DNA of 64,000 nt from Hamiltosporidium tvaerminnensis (GCA_022605425.2 JAKIMF020000005.1:716501-780500), one strand, 5' to 3'; shown: positions 11,964-22,648, counted from the first letter of the stretch. Notes: generated by a model not told the origin, from the sequence alone. Translations and numbers: made by a program.

Positions 11964-11968
11964 TTTTT
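11964..11968 (+). terminator. Pol III T-run after tRNA-Lys
   Basis: Five consecutive T immediately after the tRNA, the usual RNA polymerase III stop signal. Confidence 0.7.
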
Positions 11969-12062
11969 GATCCTTTAAAAATCATACTTTTAAAACCATA
12001 GTTTTTAATTTCGTTCTTTCTTATGATTTTTATTTTATGTTTACTGATAGTAGTTAGTAGAA

Positions 12063-12780
12063 TGGAGGAAGAATAATCACATAAAAAAATTTCTTCTTTC
12101 GATGAGTATGTGTAATTGAAGAGAAAAGCATTTTTTTTATTTTTGGTGGAATGAAACCATACTACAATTTTAGTTGTTTCATGAGATTTTTATGAGAAGC
12201 AAAAAGTCTACGAAATTTCCAAACATTTTCTACATATTTATTATAATTTTCTGTGTTACTAGATTGCAGACAGCAACTGAACCTGTAGGTAATTGCCATG
12301 CAAAAGCATGAAAACCTAGCCTTGCTCACTCAGGTTATAAGACTTAGTGGCTGTGAGATATAAAAACAACCCCCTGAAGCTAAGAGAGCTAAGTAGCGAG
12401 TCATACCTGTTGGTATGACATTGCACTGTTTAATTGAACCCTATGTAAATCTTCGAGATATATCTTATCTATATGTTTATTGGGTTCAAAAAGTGTAGAG
12501 TAAGTGGGTATTCTGCATAGTCTTGGGGATGCCAGTTTTGGTTTCAACCAACTATAATATTCTATGTAACAGACATTAACTAAATAAGGACTCCCGACTC
12601 GCCCATTAATTGGGTTCTTGACACTTTTAGAAGCAGGGATTTGGGATGTGGTTATCATTAGGGGGGTACCTATGGAGTGTTGGGTAGCGTTTTTTATTTT
12701 AAACTTAAAACTGCGTTAATTTCAAGAAAAAAATCTATTGCTTTCTACATTTAAAAAATAATGACATTTTTTGAAATAAA
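12063..12780 (+). mobile_element. RTE-derived UTR-only element, copy 1
   Basis: About 715 nt matching the copies at 15743-16462, 23680-24340, 25327-26044 and 44500-45215. The 5' half has 'attgccatgcaaaagcatga', 'ccttgctcactc' and 'ggtatgacattgcactg'. The 3' half has 'ctgcatagtcttggggatgc' and 'atggagtgttgggtagc'. Both halves match the two ends of the LINE at 49010-52857 with the coding part missing. The ORF at 12401-12658 on the other strand is a shadow. Confidence 0.8.
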
Positions 12781-14030
12781 ATGCCTTGATTAGGTACAAT
12801 AATAAAATCATTATTTGTCATTCTTCTTTTAAATTAAGACAATGTAAATTTCAGCCTTTGAAAGTAAAAAATTATCTTTCGTATCTGTAATAATTGAAAG
12901 AGTTAATAATATGAGTATTTTGTGAAGAAAATTCGTTTAAATTTTCCAAAAGATAAATTTCACACAATTTTTTTAAAAAATTTATCTAAAATAACATACT
13001 CCACTTTAATTTTTTCTCAGACTTACGATAGTAATCAAATAAAAGAAGTTTTAAGAATAATTAAATCTCATATTAAAAATAATATAACTTTCTCAACGAG
13101 CCAAATGCATTTTAGATTGTAAATATTTCAGGTTTGACAAGGTAATTTATTCACGTGCTAATATTTCAAAGGTATGAAAATTGTTATATTCTTTCGAATA
13201 TAAAAGTCACTGATAACTGTGTATCAAACCGAAATTATAATAATCATAGAAAGATTATATCTTTACAAATCTAGGGATTTCTAATTCGACAGTTAGATGT
13301 ACATTAAACAATAATTCTTTTTTCTTATTAAAATAAAAATTCTGATGAAAAGACACCGTTATTTGAAATTTACACATTTTTATTTATACGTGATCATTAA
13401 ATTCGTATTTTCAATCAATTTATCATTGCCAAATAAGTAGAATTATATGACATATTATATGATTGGTCAATCATTTAATAAATTACCTAATCTCATAATT
13501 ATCACATACAATTTTCACCTTATTTGGGTGAGAAAAATATAAAATATAGTTTTTCAATGAAATTAAAAAATTATACGTTCAAAAAAATCATCTGTTCGAA
13601 TAATTTGATGTTACTCAAAAATAAGTTTTTACCAAAAAAAATTCTAATAGTTTTAGAAAAAAGCATCATTTCAGCAAATAGGTAAAAGCAAATAAATTTT
13701 CATAATATAGTTTTATTATCATTTTGCTTATGTGGTATTTAAAAATAATAATTGTTCTATAGTTTAAGTAATTTTAAAGGATTATGTGAGTATCATAAAG
13801 TTAAACTAAGGTAGCTTATATGAAGAAAATATATTTTGTTCTTTTATTTTAACTTTTTTTCTTGCGTTTAAAACAGAAATGTGTCTGCTAGAATGATTGA
13901 GTTGTAGTTTAATTATTGATAAGTTTTTCTTTCAAATTTGAAATAAAGTTACTTTGAGATACTTTTATTGGGTTTTTAAGAAGTTACAAAATTTAAATAA
14001 ACAATATTTTTATTTAAATTATAATTTTAT
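12781..14030. other. Intergenic, no firm gene
   Basis: AT-rich. A 66-codon frame at 12922-13122 starts with GTG and has no family signature or upstream motif, so it is not called. Confidence 0.4.
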
Positions 14031-14090
14031 TCAGATCAATTTAATTAAAAATAATTCTACTCAGATCAATTTGATCAAAAATAATTCTAG
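14031..14090 (+). repeat. Two 30-bp direct tandem repeats
   Basis: Two adjacent 30-nt units beginning 'tcagatcaattt', differing at only a few bases, ~280 nt upstream of the MAPK start. No known function. Confidence 0.6.
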
Positions 14091-14371
14091 TCAATATACT
14101 TATTCTTGAATTAAAAGTATTATAATAAATCCTTTCTATGTTTTTTGTGGCAAAGATATTATTAAAATATTAAATTTAATCTTTTGAATAAATTGAAAAC
14201 GAATTTTATTGATAAACAAATTTATAAATTGTTTTGTTCAAAACTATTTTATGAGTCTAGAACAGTTTTTGAGGAAAATAAACAAATCAAACGTATAAAT
14301 TTGTTAAAAAAGTTTAATTAAATAAATATTTTTTTTATAAAATAAATTAGATTACAAGCAAAGAAACAAAT

Positions 14372-15496
14372 ATGAATAGACCGGGAGATTTTAGTGAAAT
14401 ATTTGACAAAAATAATCGATTCGAATATTGTGGGCATATTGGTAAAGGAACATATGGATCAGTATGTTTGGCTTTTGATCGATTCAAAAAAAATTATATT
14501 GCGATCAAACGAGTAAATTTTTATAATTCGCATGTGTTGGCAAAAAGAATTTTACGTGAAATACGTATTCTTAAACATTTAAGAAATATTCAAAATGTAA
14601 GTGTTTCTATTTCCTAATTAGATTGTACAAATATGGCAAATATGTGTACCAGAAAATAATGATTTTTATGAATTGTAAGTATATTTCTAATTAGATTTAT
14701 ATTTCAAGAATATATTGAAAAAGATCTTTTGATTTTTATCCAAAAAAGAGATCAAATATACATAAATGAAACTAGATATATTCTTTTTCAAATATTACAA
14801 GGATTGGCATTCATTCATAAAGCAGGTATTATTCATAGAGATTTGAAACCAAATAATATATTTCTAGATTGTAATTTGAATGTTAAAATTGGCGATTTCG
14901 GGATGGCCAGAAGTAATTTTTATAGCGATAGACGCGATATAAAAAGTACTTATGTGACTGCCAGATGGTATAGGGCTCCCGAGCTTCTATTTAAGTATCC
15001 CCATTATAGTTATAAAATAGATATGTGGAGTGTTGGTTGCATACTTGGTGAAATTCTATTTCAAAAACCGATTTTTGCCTCAAATACATACTACGACCAA
15101 CTAAAAATAATTTTTGAATGGAACGGAACACCTTCTAACGATTATATAAGAAATTACGCATCAACTTCAATGAAAAACTTAATATATAGAGTCCCGCTAT
15201 ATAGTAAAATTCCATTCGAAGCCAAATTTGCAACAATACCATCTCAACTTGCAGATCTTTTAGAAAAATTCTTAGAATACGACCCTGAAACCAGAATAGA
15301 TACTGCAGATGCCCTCAAACATGACTTTATTACAGAATGTTTTCTATCACCCGAAATAAATATAAATTTATATTGTCCGGTTCCAGATCATGATAAGACA
15401 TTTAACGAATTTAGAGATAATTTTCGTGATGAAGCCTCTGAATTACTATGTGAGGAACTTATTGAAAAGTCTTTGCCATTAGACCCAGAAGAATAG
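14372..15496 (+). CDS. MAP kinase (CMGC family), two introns
   Basis: Serine/threonine kinase of the MAPK/CMGC type. Joining exons 14372-14596, 14622-14674 and 14695-15496 gives one 359-residue protein with an uninterrupted kinase domain. Visible elements are the Gly-rich loop GKGTYGSV (residues 24-31), the ATP lysine in IAIKRV (K46), the helix-C glutamate (E63), the HRDLKPNN catalytic loop, DFG, and the activation segment ending in TARWYRAPE. The CMGC-type DMWSVGCILGE block follows. The usual MAPK T-x-Y appears as S-T-Y. The C-terminal tail is short and acidic. Without splicing the two halves would be separate ORFs and the stretch joining lobes N and C would be missing. It probably acts in a MAPK cascade in cytoplasm and nucleus; ERK-like versus RCK/MAK-like is unresolved. 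Confidence 0.9.
14597..14621 (+). other. Spliceosomal intron 1 of the MAPK, 25 nt
   Basis: Begins GTAAGT and ends CTAATTAG, so the branch-site-like CTAAT abuts the AG. It lies between codons 75 and 76 (phase 0). Removing it joins the αC region to the next conserved kinase strand (IVQIW). Confidence 0.88.
14675..14694 (+). other. Spliceosomal intron 2 of the MAPK, 20 nt
   Basis: GTAAGT at the 5' end and CTAATTAG at the 3' end, with only six bases between the two motifs. Phase 2. Removing it restores the hinge strand (ELFIFQEY) typical of MAPKs. Confidence 0.88.
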
Positions 15497-15742
15497 AATT
15501 TTCCAATAAAAAAATACAAACAATACTCTTAATATTTTTTCATTAGATTTTTTCTGTGCAAAAAAATTATACAACTTATTTAAAACCATTAATATTTAAA
15601 ACTAAAAAGCATACAAATACTATCAATCTTAGTTCAAAACATAAAATATTTTTGAATTAATTTAAATAAAAAGCATCTAAACTATCAATCTTATTTTAAT
15701 CATTATAAAATATTTTCTACCGTAATATTATTGAATACAAAA

Positions 15743-16462
15743 CGCCGAGTATAGATAACCACATAAAAAACTTTCTGCACGGCAATGAGTGTGTGAAACT
15801 GGTGTGAGATCATTGTTTGGATTTTTGGTGGGAATAAAACCACAGACATCTTCGGTTGTTCAATGGAAGTTTGTATATGAAGGAGAAGGTCTAGTAAATA
15901 ACGAAACTTATCCTACAAATTTATTTGTAGTTTTTTATGTAGCTAGATTGCAAACTACAATTATACTTGTGAGTAATTGCTATGTATAAGCATGGAAATC
16001 CTAGCCTTGCTCACTCGGGTTAGAATACTATGTGCCTGTAAGATACAAAACAAAAAACCATTTAAAGCCAGGAAAGCTAAGTAGCAGGTTATACCTGTTC
16101 GTATGACATTGCACTGTCTAGGTGGTCCCCATGTAAATCTCTGAAATATATCTTAGCTAGAATTTTATTAGGTTCAGAAAGTGTAGAGTAAGTGAGAATA
16201 CTGCATAGTCTTGAGGATGCCCGGGGGGCTGGCTTCGGACTTCGATCACACTCTATGCAACGAACTCCGGGCAACCGTATTGCCTATTATTTAGGTTCTA
16301 CACACCTGGTAAATGAAAGGCTTTGGGACGTAGGTATCGCAGGGGTTACCGATGGAGTGTTGGGGTAGCAGTCATTTATGTTAAACCTAGAACTGCGTTA
16401 ATGTCATGAAAACAAATATAACACTTGCCACTATTTTAAAAAGATGTGATACTTTTAAATAA
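15743..16462 (+). mobile_element. RTE-derived UTR-only element, copy 2
   Basis: Well-preserved ~720-nt copy. It is flanked by an imperfect target-site duplication: 'attgaatacaaaa' at 15730-15742 and 'attgcaatacaaa' at 16463-16475. The 5' LINE portion runs to ~16190 and the 3' LINE portion starts near 'tactgcatagtcttg'. It contains no ORF of its own; frames at 15789-15989 and 16089-16274 are incidental. It sits between the MAPK and USP genes, downstream of both. Confidence 0.82.
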
Positions 16463-16559
16463 ATTGCAATACAAAGTAATTATAACTTAATTTATAATTC
16501 AAAAAATCCATAAAATATTTTCTAAATTAATTTAATAAAAAAACAAAATATTTTATAAT

Positions 16560-18728
16560 CTATTCTTCTCTTTCATAAAACAAAATATAAGCATTTTCTT
16601 TTTTAACATCATTAATTTTCATCACAATAGAATCATTCATACAATACCATTCTTCTCTTTTTATATATGCAGTATAATGCCCTGCTCCTGCTCCTAACTC
16701 ATAATGATTACAAATAGCTCGACAATTATATTTATAATTTCCAATTCTTAAATCTTCCAACGGGAAATCTATAAATATTCCTATTTTTTCTTCATATCCT
16801 TTATAATAGCAGAATCTTTTGAGATGTACAATAAAATATTTTGGTAAATATACAATATCAAGTTTTTTAGATCTATTTGTTGATTTATTACACTTTTCAC
16901 AAAATACAGCCTCTATACCTTTCAATATTTCCTTTTTGGTAAATAATTCTATACAATCATAAATATTTAAATTCTTTTCTGTTTCATTTACAAGATTCTT
17001 TTCAATATTAAAATTTTTACCAAATAAATCTGTGAATTCAGAATCTTTAAAAAATGCAGTAACAAATCCAAAATTATTTATATTTTTTTCTTTTTTAGAA
17101 AATTTTACTTCAAATTTATCCTTCCATTTTTCATATCCAAAAACTATGTTTGAAGAATTTATAAACGGTTCAATTTTGGAAACAATTTTTTCATAAATAT
17201 GTTCTACCGTATTGTTTTCTAATTTCAGAAGGAAAATGAAATTGAAATTGTAATTTAAAAAAATATACGCAAGTATTTTTATGTTCAGCCAAATATAATT
17301 TTCAGGTGACCACTCTTTATCTATTTCATAGCAATAAATATTTGTTTTTATAGATGAAAGTTTTGTACTTTCTTTTAATATTTCCACAATTTTATTATTT
17401 TTTACAGACACACATAAAATATCCAATTTAGTCGCATATCGTAGTTTTATAGCTTTTTTTAGTTCCTCAACTGTCCAATCAATTTCTGCCAATATTTTTA
17501 TAGGAATTCTGTTATCAGAATCGAAGGATAAAAATACTCCAAAATGAAATTTTTTCTTTTCTGGGATTGGAACAGTCAAATACATAAAAGGTTCGTATTT
17601 TTTACCCACTTCTCCACATTCCATACATTCCAGTGAGGATAAAACCTGTCCATAGAATAATTCTGTAATTATTGATCTGTTCACTTCAAGATATTTTTTC
17701 CAATATTCTTTAGGATTTTCTTCAATTATTTCTTTTTTTGAATTCGTTCCGTAACATAAATCTTCATGTAAAAAATTTAAAATATAATCCAATAATTCTG
17801 TAGCGTCTTGTTCTTGGAAATCTACAAATTTGCCTGTTTCGTTTCCTAAAACTCGTTTAAATGCACCTGGCATAACCACTGTCTTATTTTCCAACCACAT
17901 TTCTCTTAAAAGATCAGAAAATGCTATAGCCAATCTACCCTTCGATCCCAAAGGATTTTCTTTATTTATATGCATTTTATACGATTCTTCTATAAAATAA
18001 TGAATAAATTCCTCATAAACATTTAAACATTGAATTCCAGAATTCATAAAACAAGTATTTCCTAAATTAAATAAACCACAGAGACCACTTCCTTTCTGTT
18101 TTAAAAATATTAAACTCGTATTTAAATTTTTTCTTTTGGAAGAAATTATTAATTTTATTTCATCAGAATTTAAATATTTAAATTTCTGTTCGGGACATAT
18201 TTTTTCAGAATTTGGTTTTCGTACTTCGTATTTCTCTTTAAATTCTTGAAGTGGCATTTTATCTAAAAACAAAGTTTCAACAACGGAGAATATAAAATCC
18301 TCAGAAGAAACCAACGTACATTTACGCACAAACCGGTCACTCACCTCCACATCTTCATTACAATTCTCAAAAACATTTAAATCAGCCTTTTCAAAATAAA
18401 AAGTAACCAAAACTGGATTTTCTTCCAAAACAAATCCTTTTTCAGTTTCAATCACCTTTCGTTCAATCTCAACTTCAAATCCATTTTTTTTAAATATTTC
18501 CCAGTCTTCCGCAGACACAAAATCATAATCTACACCCTTTTTATATTTTGGATTTATTCTGCCATTCTGGTCTACCAAATAAGAATTTTTTACAAATTTT
18601 GATGTTCCTTTTTCACCTTTCAACATTTCTTTATTTACTGCATACCACTTCTGTCCATTCTTTATATTCTCATTTTTCAATGCTCTACTGTATTTTAGAT
18701 CAGTCATCGGTATGGGGGCAGGTGTCAT
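16560..18728 (-). CDS. DUSP-USP ubiquitin carboxyl-terminal hydrolase (722 aa)
   Basis: Cysteine deubiquitinase of peptidase family C19, similar in layout to the USP4/11/15 and yeast Ubp12 group. Residues ~10-110 look like a DUSP domain (WYAVN and following). The catalytic core starts at ~216 with the Cys box NLGNTCFMNS (C226). The His box near the end, GAGAGHYTAY (H684), is followed by WYCMNDS with D699 as the probable third residue. Two CxxC pairs (CMEC and CEKC) form the usual zinc finger. A poorly conserved insert lies between the two halves of the fold, as is typical of this group. The start is the first ATG, with TATATAAAA about 35 nt upstream. It probably acts on ubiquitinated cytosolic or nuclear proteins. 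It is shorter than Ubp12, as expected in reduced genomes. Confidence 0.92.
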   Translation of the reverse strand: MTPAPIPMTDLKYSRALKNENIKNGQKWYAVNKEMLKGEKGTSKFVKNSYLVDQNGRINPKYKKGVDYDFVSAEDWEIFKKNGFEVEIERKVIETEKGFVLEENPVLVTFYFEKADLNVFENCNEDVEVSDRFVRKCTLVSSEDFIFSVVETLFLDKMPLQEFKEKYEVRKPNSEKICPEQKFKYLNSDEIKLIISSKRKNLNTSLIFLKQKGSGLCGLFNLGNTCFMNSGIQCLNVYEEFIHYFIEESYKMHINKENPLGSKGRLAIAFSDLLREMWLENKTVVMPGAFKRVLGNETGKFVDFQEQDATELLDYILNFLHEDLCYGTNSKKEIIEENPKEYWKKYLEVNRSIITELFYGQVLSSLECMECGEVGKKYEPFMYLTVPIPEKKKFHFGVFLSFDSDNRIPIKILAEIDWTVEELKKAIKLRYATKLDILCVSVKNNKIVEILKESTKLSSIKTNIYCYEIDKEWSPENYIWLNIKILAYIFLNYNFNFIFLLKLENNTVEHIYEKIVSKIEPFINSSNIVFGYEKWKDKFEVKFSKKEKNINNFGFVTAFFKDSEFTDLFGKNFNIEKNLVNETEKNLNIYDCIELFTKKEILKGIEAVFCEKCNKSTNRSKKLDIVYLPKYFIVHLKRFCYYKGYEEKIGIFIDFPLEDLRIGNYKYNCRAICNHYELGAGAGHYTAYIKREEWYCMNDSIVMKINDVKKENAYILFYEREE

Positions 18729-18754
18729 TTTTAATATTTTTTTTTTGTTTTATA

Positions 18755-18762
18755 TAGCACGC
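18755..18762 (-). promoter_or_regulatory. TATA-like box upstream of the USP gene
   Basis: TATATAAAA-type sequence on the minus strand about 30-35 nt before the ATG at 18728. Call rests on motif and position only. Confidence 0.35.
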
Positions 18763-18917
18763 CTTCCTTAAATGTTTAAAAATATAAAACATCCGCTAAA
18801 TTCGTTCTATTGGTTTTTTACAAAACTTTACTTTCTTCTGTTTTAGAATCAAAACGTTTCAAATTGCTTCTCTTTTTTCTTTAAAAATTATTTACCCAAA
18901 TAATTTATTTACCAAAA

Positions 18918-19170
18918 TAGAAATACAACAAAAAATCTTTTAATTCAAACAAATATACAAAAAATACTTCTAAAATACTTCTAAAAATTATTGTACAAAT
19001 ATACAAAAAAATCTTTAATTCAATCAAAAAATAATAAATAAATATTTCTGAAAATACTTCTAAAAATAAATATACAAAAAAATCTTTAATTCAATCAAAT
19101 ATTACAAAAAATACTAAACAAATATACAAAAAATACTTCTAAAAATTATTATATAAATATACAATAAACA
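18918..19170. repeat. Imperfect AT-rich tandem repeat
   Basis: Recurring segments 'aaaaatctttaattcaatca', 'aaatatacaaaaaa' and 'tacttctaaaaattatt' occur three to four times in the same order with varying spacing. It lies upstream of the USP gene. Probably a decayed minisatellite. Confidence 0.55.
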
Positions 19171-19494
19171 AAATTGTTCCTAGTGCTTTTATTTTTTAAA
19201 ATAATGTTTCTATACACTAGCATATAATTCTTTAAGATTGTTTTGAAAAATAAAAATTTTTACAAAAATATTTTACATTTTTTCTAAAAAGACAAATTAA
19301 TGATTTTTTTAGTTCTTCTTTTAATATCGTATTTTTATCAAGTAAACAAAAGAAAAATATAATAAAAAACAGTTATTAAAAATACGTACAAACTGAATTG
19401 ATACAAATTAAAATTTAAATGAACAAAATATATTTATCAAATAGAATCTGAGTTAAAATATTTTTTTTAATGATTTATTGCATCATTTTTTAGT

Positions 19495-19885
19495 TTTCCT
19501 CAACACCGAGAGATAAAAGAGGAATAAGTATGCAAGTAATTTCCAGACCACTGCCTTCCTCCAAATACAACTCTTCCTCTAGATTTAACTCTTCATTTAA
19601 AATTAATTGCTGATTCCTCGACTGTAGTTACACCATCTAAAATCATTACAGAATTATCCCATTCCTTTTTTAGCTTTCGATGTCGAGGATGAACAAATAT
19701 AACCTTTCCATTTGTTTCTTTTAATCATTTTTAAACCAGGATTATAAACGATCAGCCTATAGATCTAATGTTGTTTATATCCCAAAAATATGGGAACAAT
19801 TAATTTTACACCAATTCTACGTACTCATTGCCAACCAGATAGGTTTTAATGTGGTTATCTTCTCAACAACCATTAAAAATGAAGG
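19495..19885 (-). repeat. Chimeric short element, copy 2, with R4-like tail
   Basis: On the minus strand it begins with the shared 5' module ('gataaccacattaaaa', 'tggcaatgagtacgtaga'), runs to 'tttgttcatcctcgacatcg', and continues into 'gatggtgtaactacagtcga' plus acidic-coding sequence matching the R4-like 3' tail at 8590-8680. This copy joins an RTE-like 5' end with an R4-like 3' end. Confidence 0.6.
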
Positions 19886-19939
19886 CACAGTGTAATAGAA
19901 CGATGCATTTTTTAATCCCACAAAATAGATAATTCAAGT

Positions 19940-20640
19940 TTTCAAAATAGATTGGGAGTCCCTCAGCTCAAGAAATTCTTTATATTGAGTATGTGAGAGT
20001 TATAGTGGACACCAGAATTAAAACTGATGTCAAGATTCGGAATAACAAACCCGATATATTTATTTTAGATAAGAAGAAGAATAAGATAACATTCATTGAA
20101 GTAGGTCACATCCCTAGATTCACTTTAAATAAGCTGAAACTGAAAAACTTAGGAAGTATGACTTATTAGTACATAAGTTAGATATTATTTATAAGTGTAG
20201 TGTTGAGATAATTTCATTTGTGATATACAGGGGTGGTATTGTAATAAATACTATAAAAATATCTCAAAAGACTTAAAACATCTATGAATTAGAATATATA
20301 TTCAGTCGAAACTATACAAGAAGATATCGAAATAATTTTCTTTGATCTAAGAAAAAGAACTTGAACCAGGAAAAAATGCTGAAAAGAGTGAGTAAAGTGG
20401 CAAATCAATGTAATTAAGATAGCCGAGATTCAAGAAGAACCAATTCTCTCCTTAATACAGGCTGCATCGAGGAAGATTTTGTGAAACAAGCATAATAAAA
20501 AATAAAAAAAACTCCTTATTTTTGATGAAAGAGCCTAAAAAAAGGTAAATGAAACGTAGGATTTAGAGAAAGAGACTAATATGATTAAAAAGATAGTAGA
20601 ATTTATTTTAAAACGACGAAAATTATTTTTAAAAATTATT
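19940..20640 (+). mobile_element. R4-like LINE fragment: PD-(D/E)XK endonuclease and 3' end
   Basis: At 19981-20160 the frame reads TDVKIRNNKPDIFILDKKKN and then FIEVG, the KPD...E signature of the restriction-like endonuclease of R2/R4-type retrotransposons. A single-base frameshift follows. The neighbouring frame then continues with TEKLRKYDLLVHKL and ends in a GGIV block near 20240. A decayed FDLRKR block (~20340) and an acidic tail lead to about 20640. The RT is absent. It is a dead, 5'-truncated copy. Confidence 0.75.
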
Positions 20641-20806
20641 TGATCAAATATCTAAATTCTGTTTAAAAATAAAAAAATAAATAAAATAAATATTTGAGTT
20701 TAATTCACGTTTTATAATGAAAGCAAATGTTAAAAATAAACCAACAAACTAATAGAAACGAATAAAAAAATTAAATTATTAAAATAAAAAGAATATTACA
20801 ACTACT

Positions 20807-22642
20807 TTAAACATATTTCAAACATATCTCTTCACACATATCACCACCAAAATACGTATCATTCATTATACAAATCCTAATTTGACTTGAAGAACCTGCA
20901 TTTTTACCATCAAACTCCCATAAAAGTTTCTTTTCCCCTTCAAAATCATAAAAACTAGAAACTTCATTATAAATTTTACCATCAATTATTATATAGACTG
21001 TCCATCTACACAGTCTTCTAAATGTTAAGAATGGTGCATGACATGCTTGTTCTTTATAATTACCTATCGAATTATAAAGCTTTACATCCATTTCTCCTTC
21101 TTGTTGTAGAATATATCCAGGGTCTTCTTCACATAATCCTATACTTTTAATTTTTATTTTTTCGTTATCTTCTAAAATTTTATCTAATGTAATATTTAAA
21201 GAAACTAACGCATTTTCCTCAATTTTAAAAATTTTAATTTCCTTTTTTTTTCGTTTCAATTCATCAGATTTTATATCAAATGAAACTGAAGACGTACCTG
21301 AATTCAATCCAGATTCGATTAAAGACATATTTGACATGTTTTCATTATTAAAGGAATTTTCATCTACATCACTGGCTTCTTCTTCTACATGTCCGGTACT
21401 TTTTACACCACAATTTATATTTTTAAAATATATTTTTGGTAATTTTTTAAAAAGTTCTAAATCCACTTTCAAATCGGCTTCTTCCAAAATACTTTTTAAA
21501 AATTCTTCAGTGTTTTCATAAACATTTCCTTTTCCTACAATTTTACCACCCAAAAGTATATTTTCGAATTTCACATGTGGATACTGCATCATCCAATACT
21601 CCGGATCAAATATTGCTTGTACAACCATTTTTTCAAATATAAAAATATTTTTCAAAACACTTTCTAAATTTCGAGCAAAGCAAATTTTTTTCATTGCATT
21701 TAATAAAGAAAGAGTGGTTCTTTGAATATATTCAATATCTTGTGTTTCTGATTTACCGGTTCTGAATAAATGATCACATAAAATAAAATATCCGTCACAT
21801 GCCTTTTTGTCATCCTTAAGCGGTACACCAAATTTATATTCAATTAAATTTTTAATTTCCGAAATATTTTTTGTTTTCCATTTTCTTTCTTTAAATTCCC
21901 TGGTTTCTGTCAAAATATTTATTAAATTTCTAACTGTTGAATATTCTGAAGTCCCTGAAACCAAATCACTAGAAATTTTACCATATAAATATTCCATCGT
22001 AGTATAATAAACACCAAGTTTATTTCTTTCTATATTTTTTTTCCATTTACTAACTGCCCATCTAGGAAATACCAATCCAAGAATTATAGCATATAAAATT
22101 AACATAACATATCCTTGATTAATAATCCACTTGGGAATCGCCACTATTTCATTTCCTTTTGCATCAATTTCCTCTTCAATCATTTTTTGAAATCCTTTTC
22201 CATCTTTCAATACATTATATGCCTTTCCTATCTCAACTTTTTTATTTTTATATTCTTCTTTACTACCTTCAGGCGCAAATACATCATCATACTTTTTATT
22301 CATCTTTCTAAATGCCTTTTTTATTTCCCTTTTACTTGCTTCCTCCTGTAATCCTAATACTTCATAAGGATTAAATATAGAACTTTTTCTTTCCATTTTT
22401 ATTGTAAAAATATTCTTTAAAAGAATACAAACAATAGGAATTAAAAATATCAAACTATTTATACCAAATCGCTTCCTTCTTACTTTCTTCGTACAAAAGT
22501 CACAAACACATGGAAATTCTAACACTTTAGATTTTAAAGTAAAATACTTATAAATCTTAAAAAGTGTTATAGGTAGAAGAATAGATAGGAAGAGATAACT
22601 AGAAGCAAGTCCTGAATCGTCATATTCGTAATTGTGCGACAT
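20807..22642 (-). CDS. SEC63: Sec63-like ER translocon protein with degenerate J domain (611 aa)
   Basis: Subunit of the ER protein-translocation machinery that normally recruits BiP to the Sec61 channel. Three membrane segments lie at about residues 15-31, 62-80 and 178-196. A J-like domain (~90-150, NPYEVLGL to KAYNVLKD) sits between the second and third, the classic Sec63 order. After the third segment come WAVSKWKKN, then a long Sec63/Brl-type cytosolic region ending in a β-rich part. The HPD tripeptide is missing: where it is expected (residues 119-121) the sequence reads DDV. The acidic C-terminal tail of yeast Sec63 is also absent. The ATG is preceded by a CCC motif about 10 nt upstream. 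The assignment rests on topology and J-domain position, not on HPD. Confidence 0.82.
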   Translation of the reverse strand: MSHNYEYDDSGLASSYLFLSILLPITLFKIYKYFTLKSKVLEFPCVCDFCTKKVRRKRFGINSLIFLIPIVCILLKNIFTIKMERKSSIFNPYEVLGLQEEASKREIKKAFRKMNKKYDDVFAPEGSKEEYKNKKVEIGKAYNVLKDGKGFQKMIEEEIDAKGNEIVAIPKWIINQGYVMLILYAIILGLVFPRWAVSKWKKNIERNKLGVYYTTMEYLYGKISSDLVSGTSEYSTVRNLINILTETREFKERKWKTKNISEIKNLIEYKFGVPLKDDKKACDGYFILCDHLFRTGKSETQDIEYIQRTTLSLLNAMKKICFARNLESVLKNIFIFEKMVVQAIFDPEYWMMQYPHVKFENILLGGKIVGKGNVYENTEEFLKSILEEADLKVDLELFKKLPKIYFKNINCGVKSTGHVEEEASDVDENSFNNENMSNMSLIESGLNSGTSSVSFDIKSDELKRKKKEIKIFKIEENALVSLNITLDKILEDNEKIKIKSIGLCEEDPGYILQQEGEMDVKLYNSIGNYKEQACHAPFLTFRRLCRWTVYIIIDGKIYNEVSSFYDFEGEKKLLWEFDGKNAGSSSQIRICIMNDTYFGGDMCEEICLKYV

Positions 22643-22648
22643 AAAATG

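Noticed and set aside
12401-12658. 85-codon minus-strand ORF as a gene
   Set aside because: Entirely inside a UTR-only retroelement; matching frames in other copies are broken or differ.
12922-13122. 66-codon ORF as a gene
   Set aside because: GTG start, no upstream motif, no recognisable family, low-complexity composition.
14372-15496. Two separate kinase ORFs (14372-14617 and 14729-15496)
   Set aside because: Two short introns with GTAAGT/CTAATTAG signals join them into one complete kinase domain.
18918-19170. CRISPR-like array
   Set aside because: Repeats are imperfect, AT-only and variably spaced with no distinct spacers; the genome is eukaryotic.
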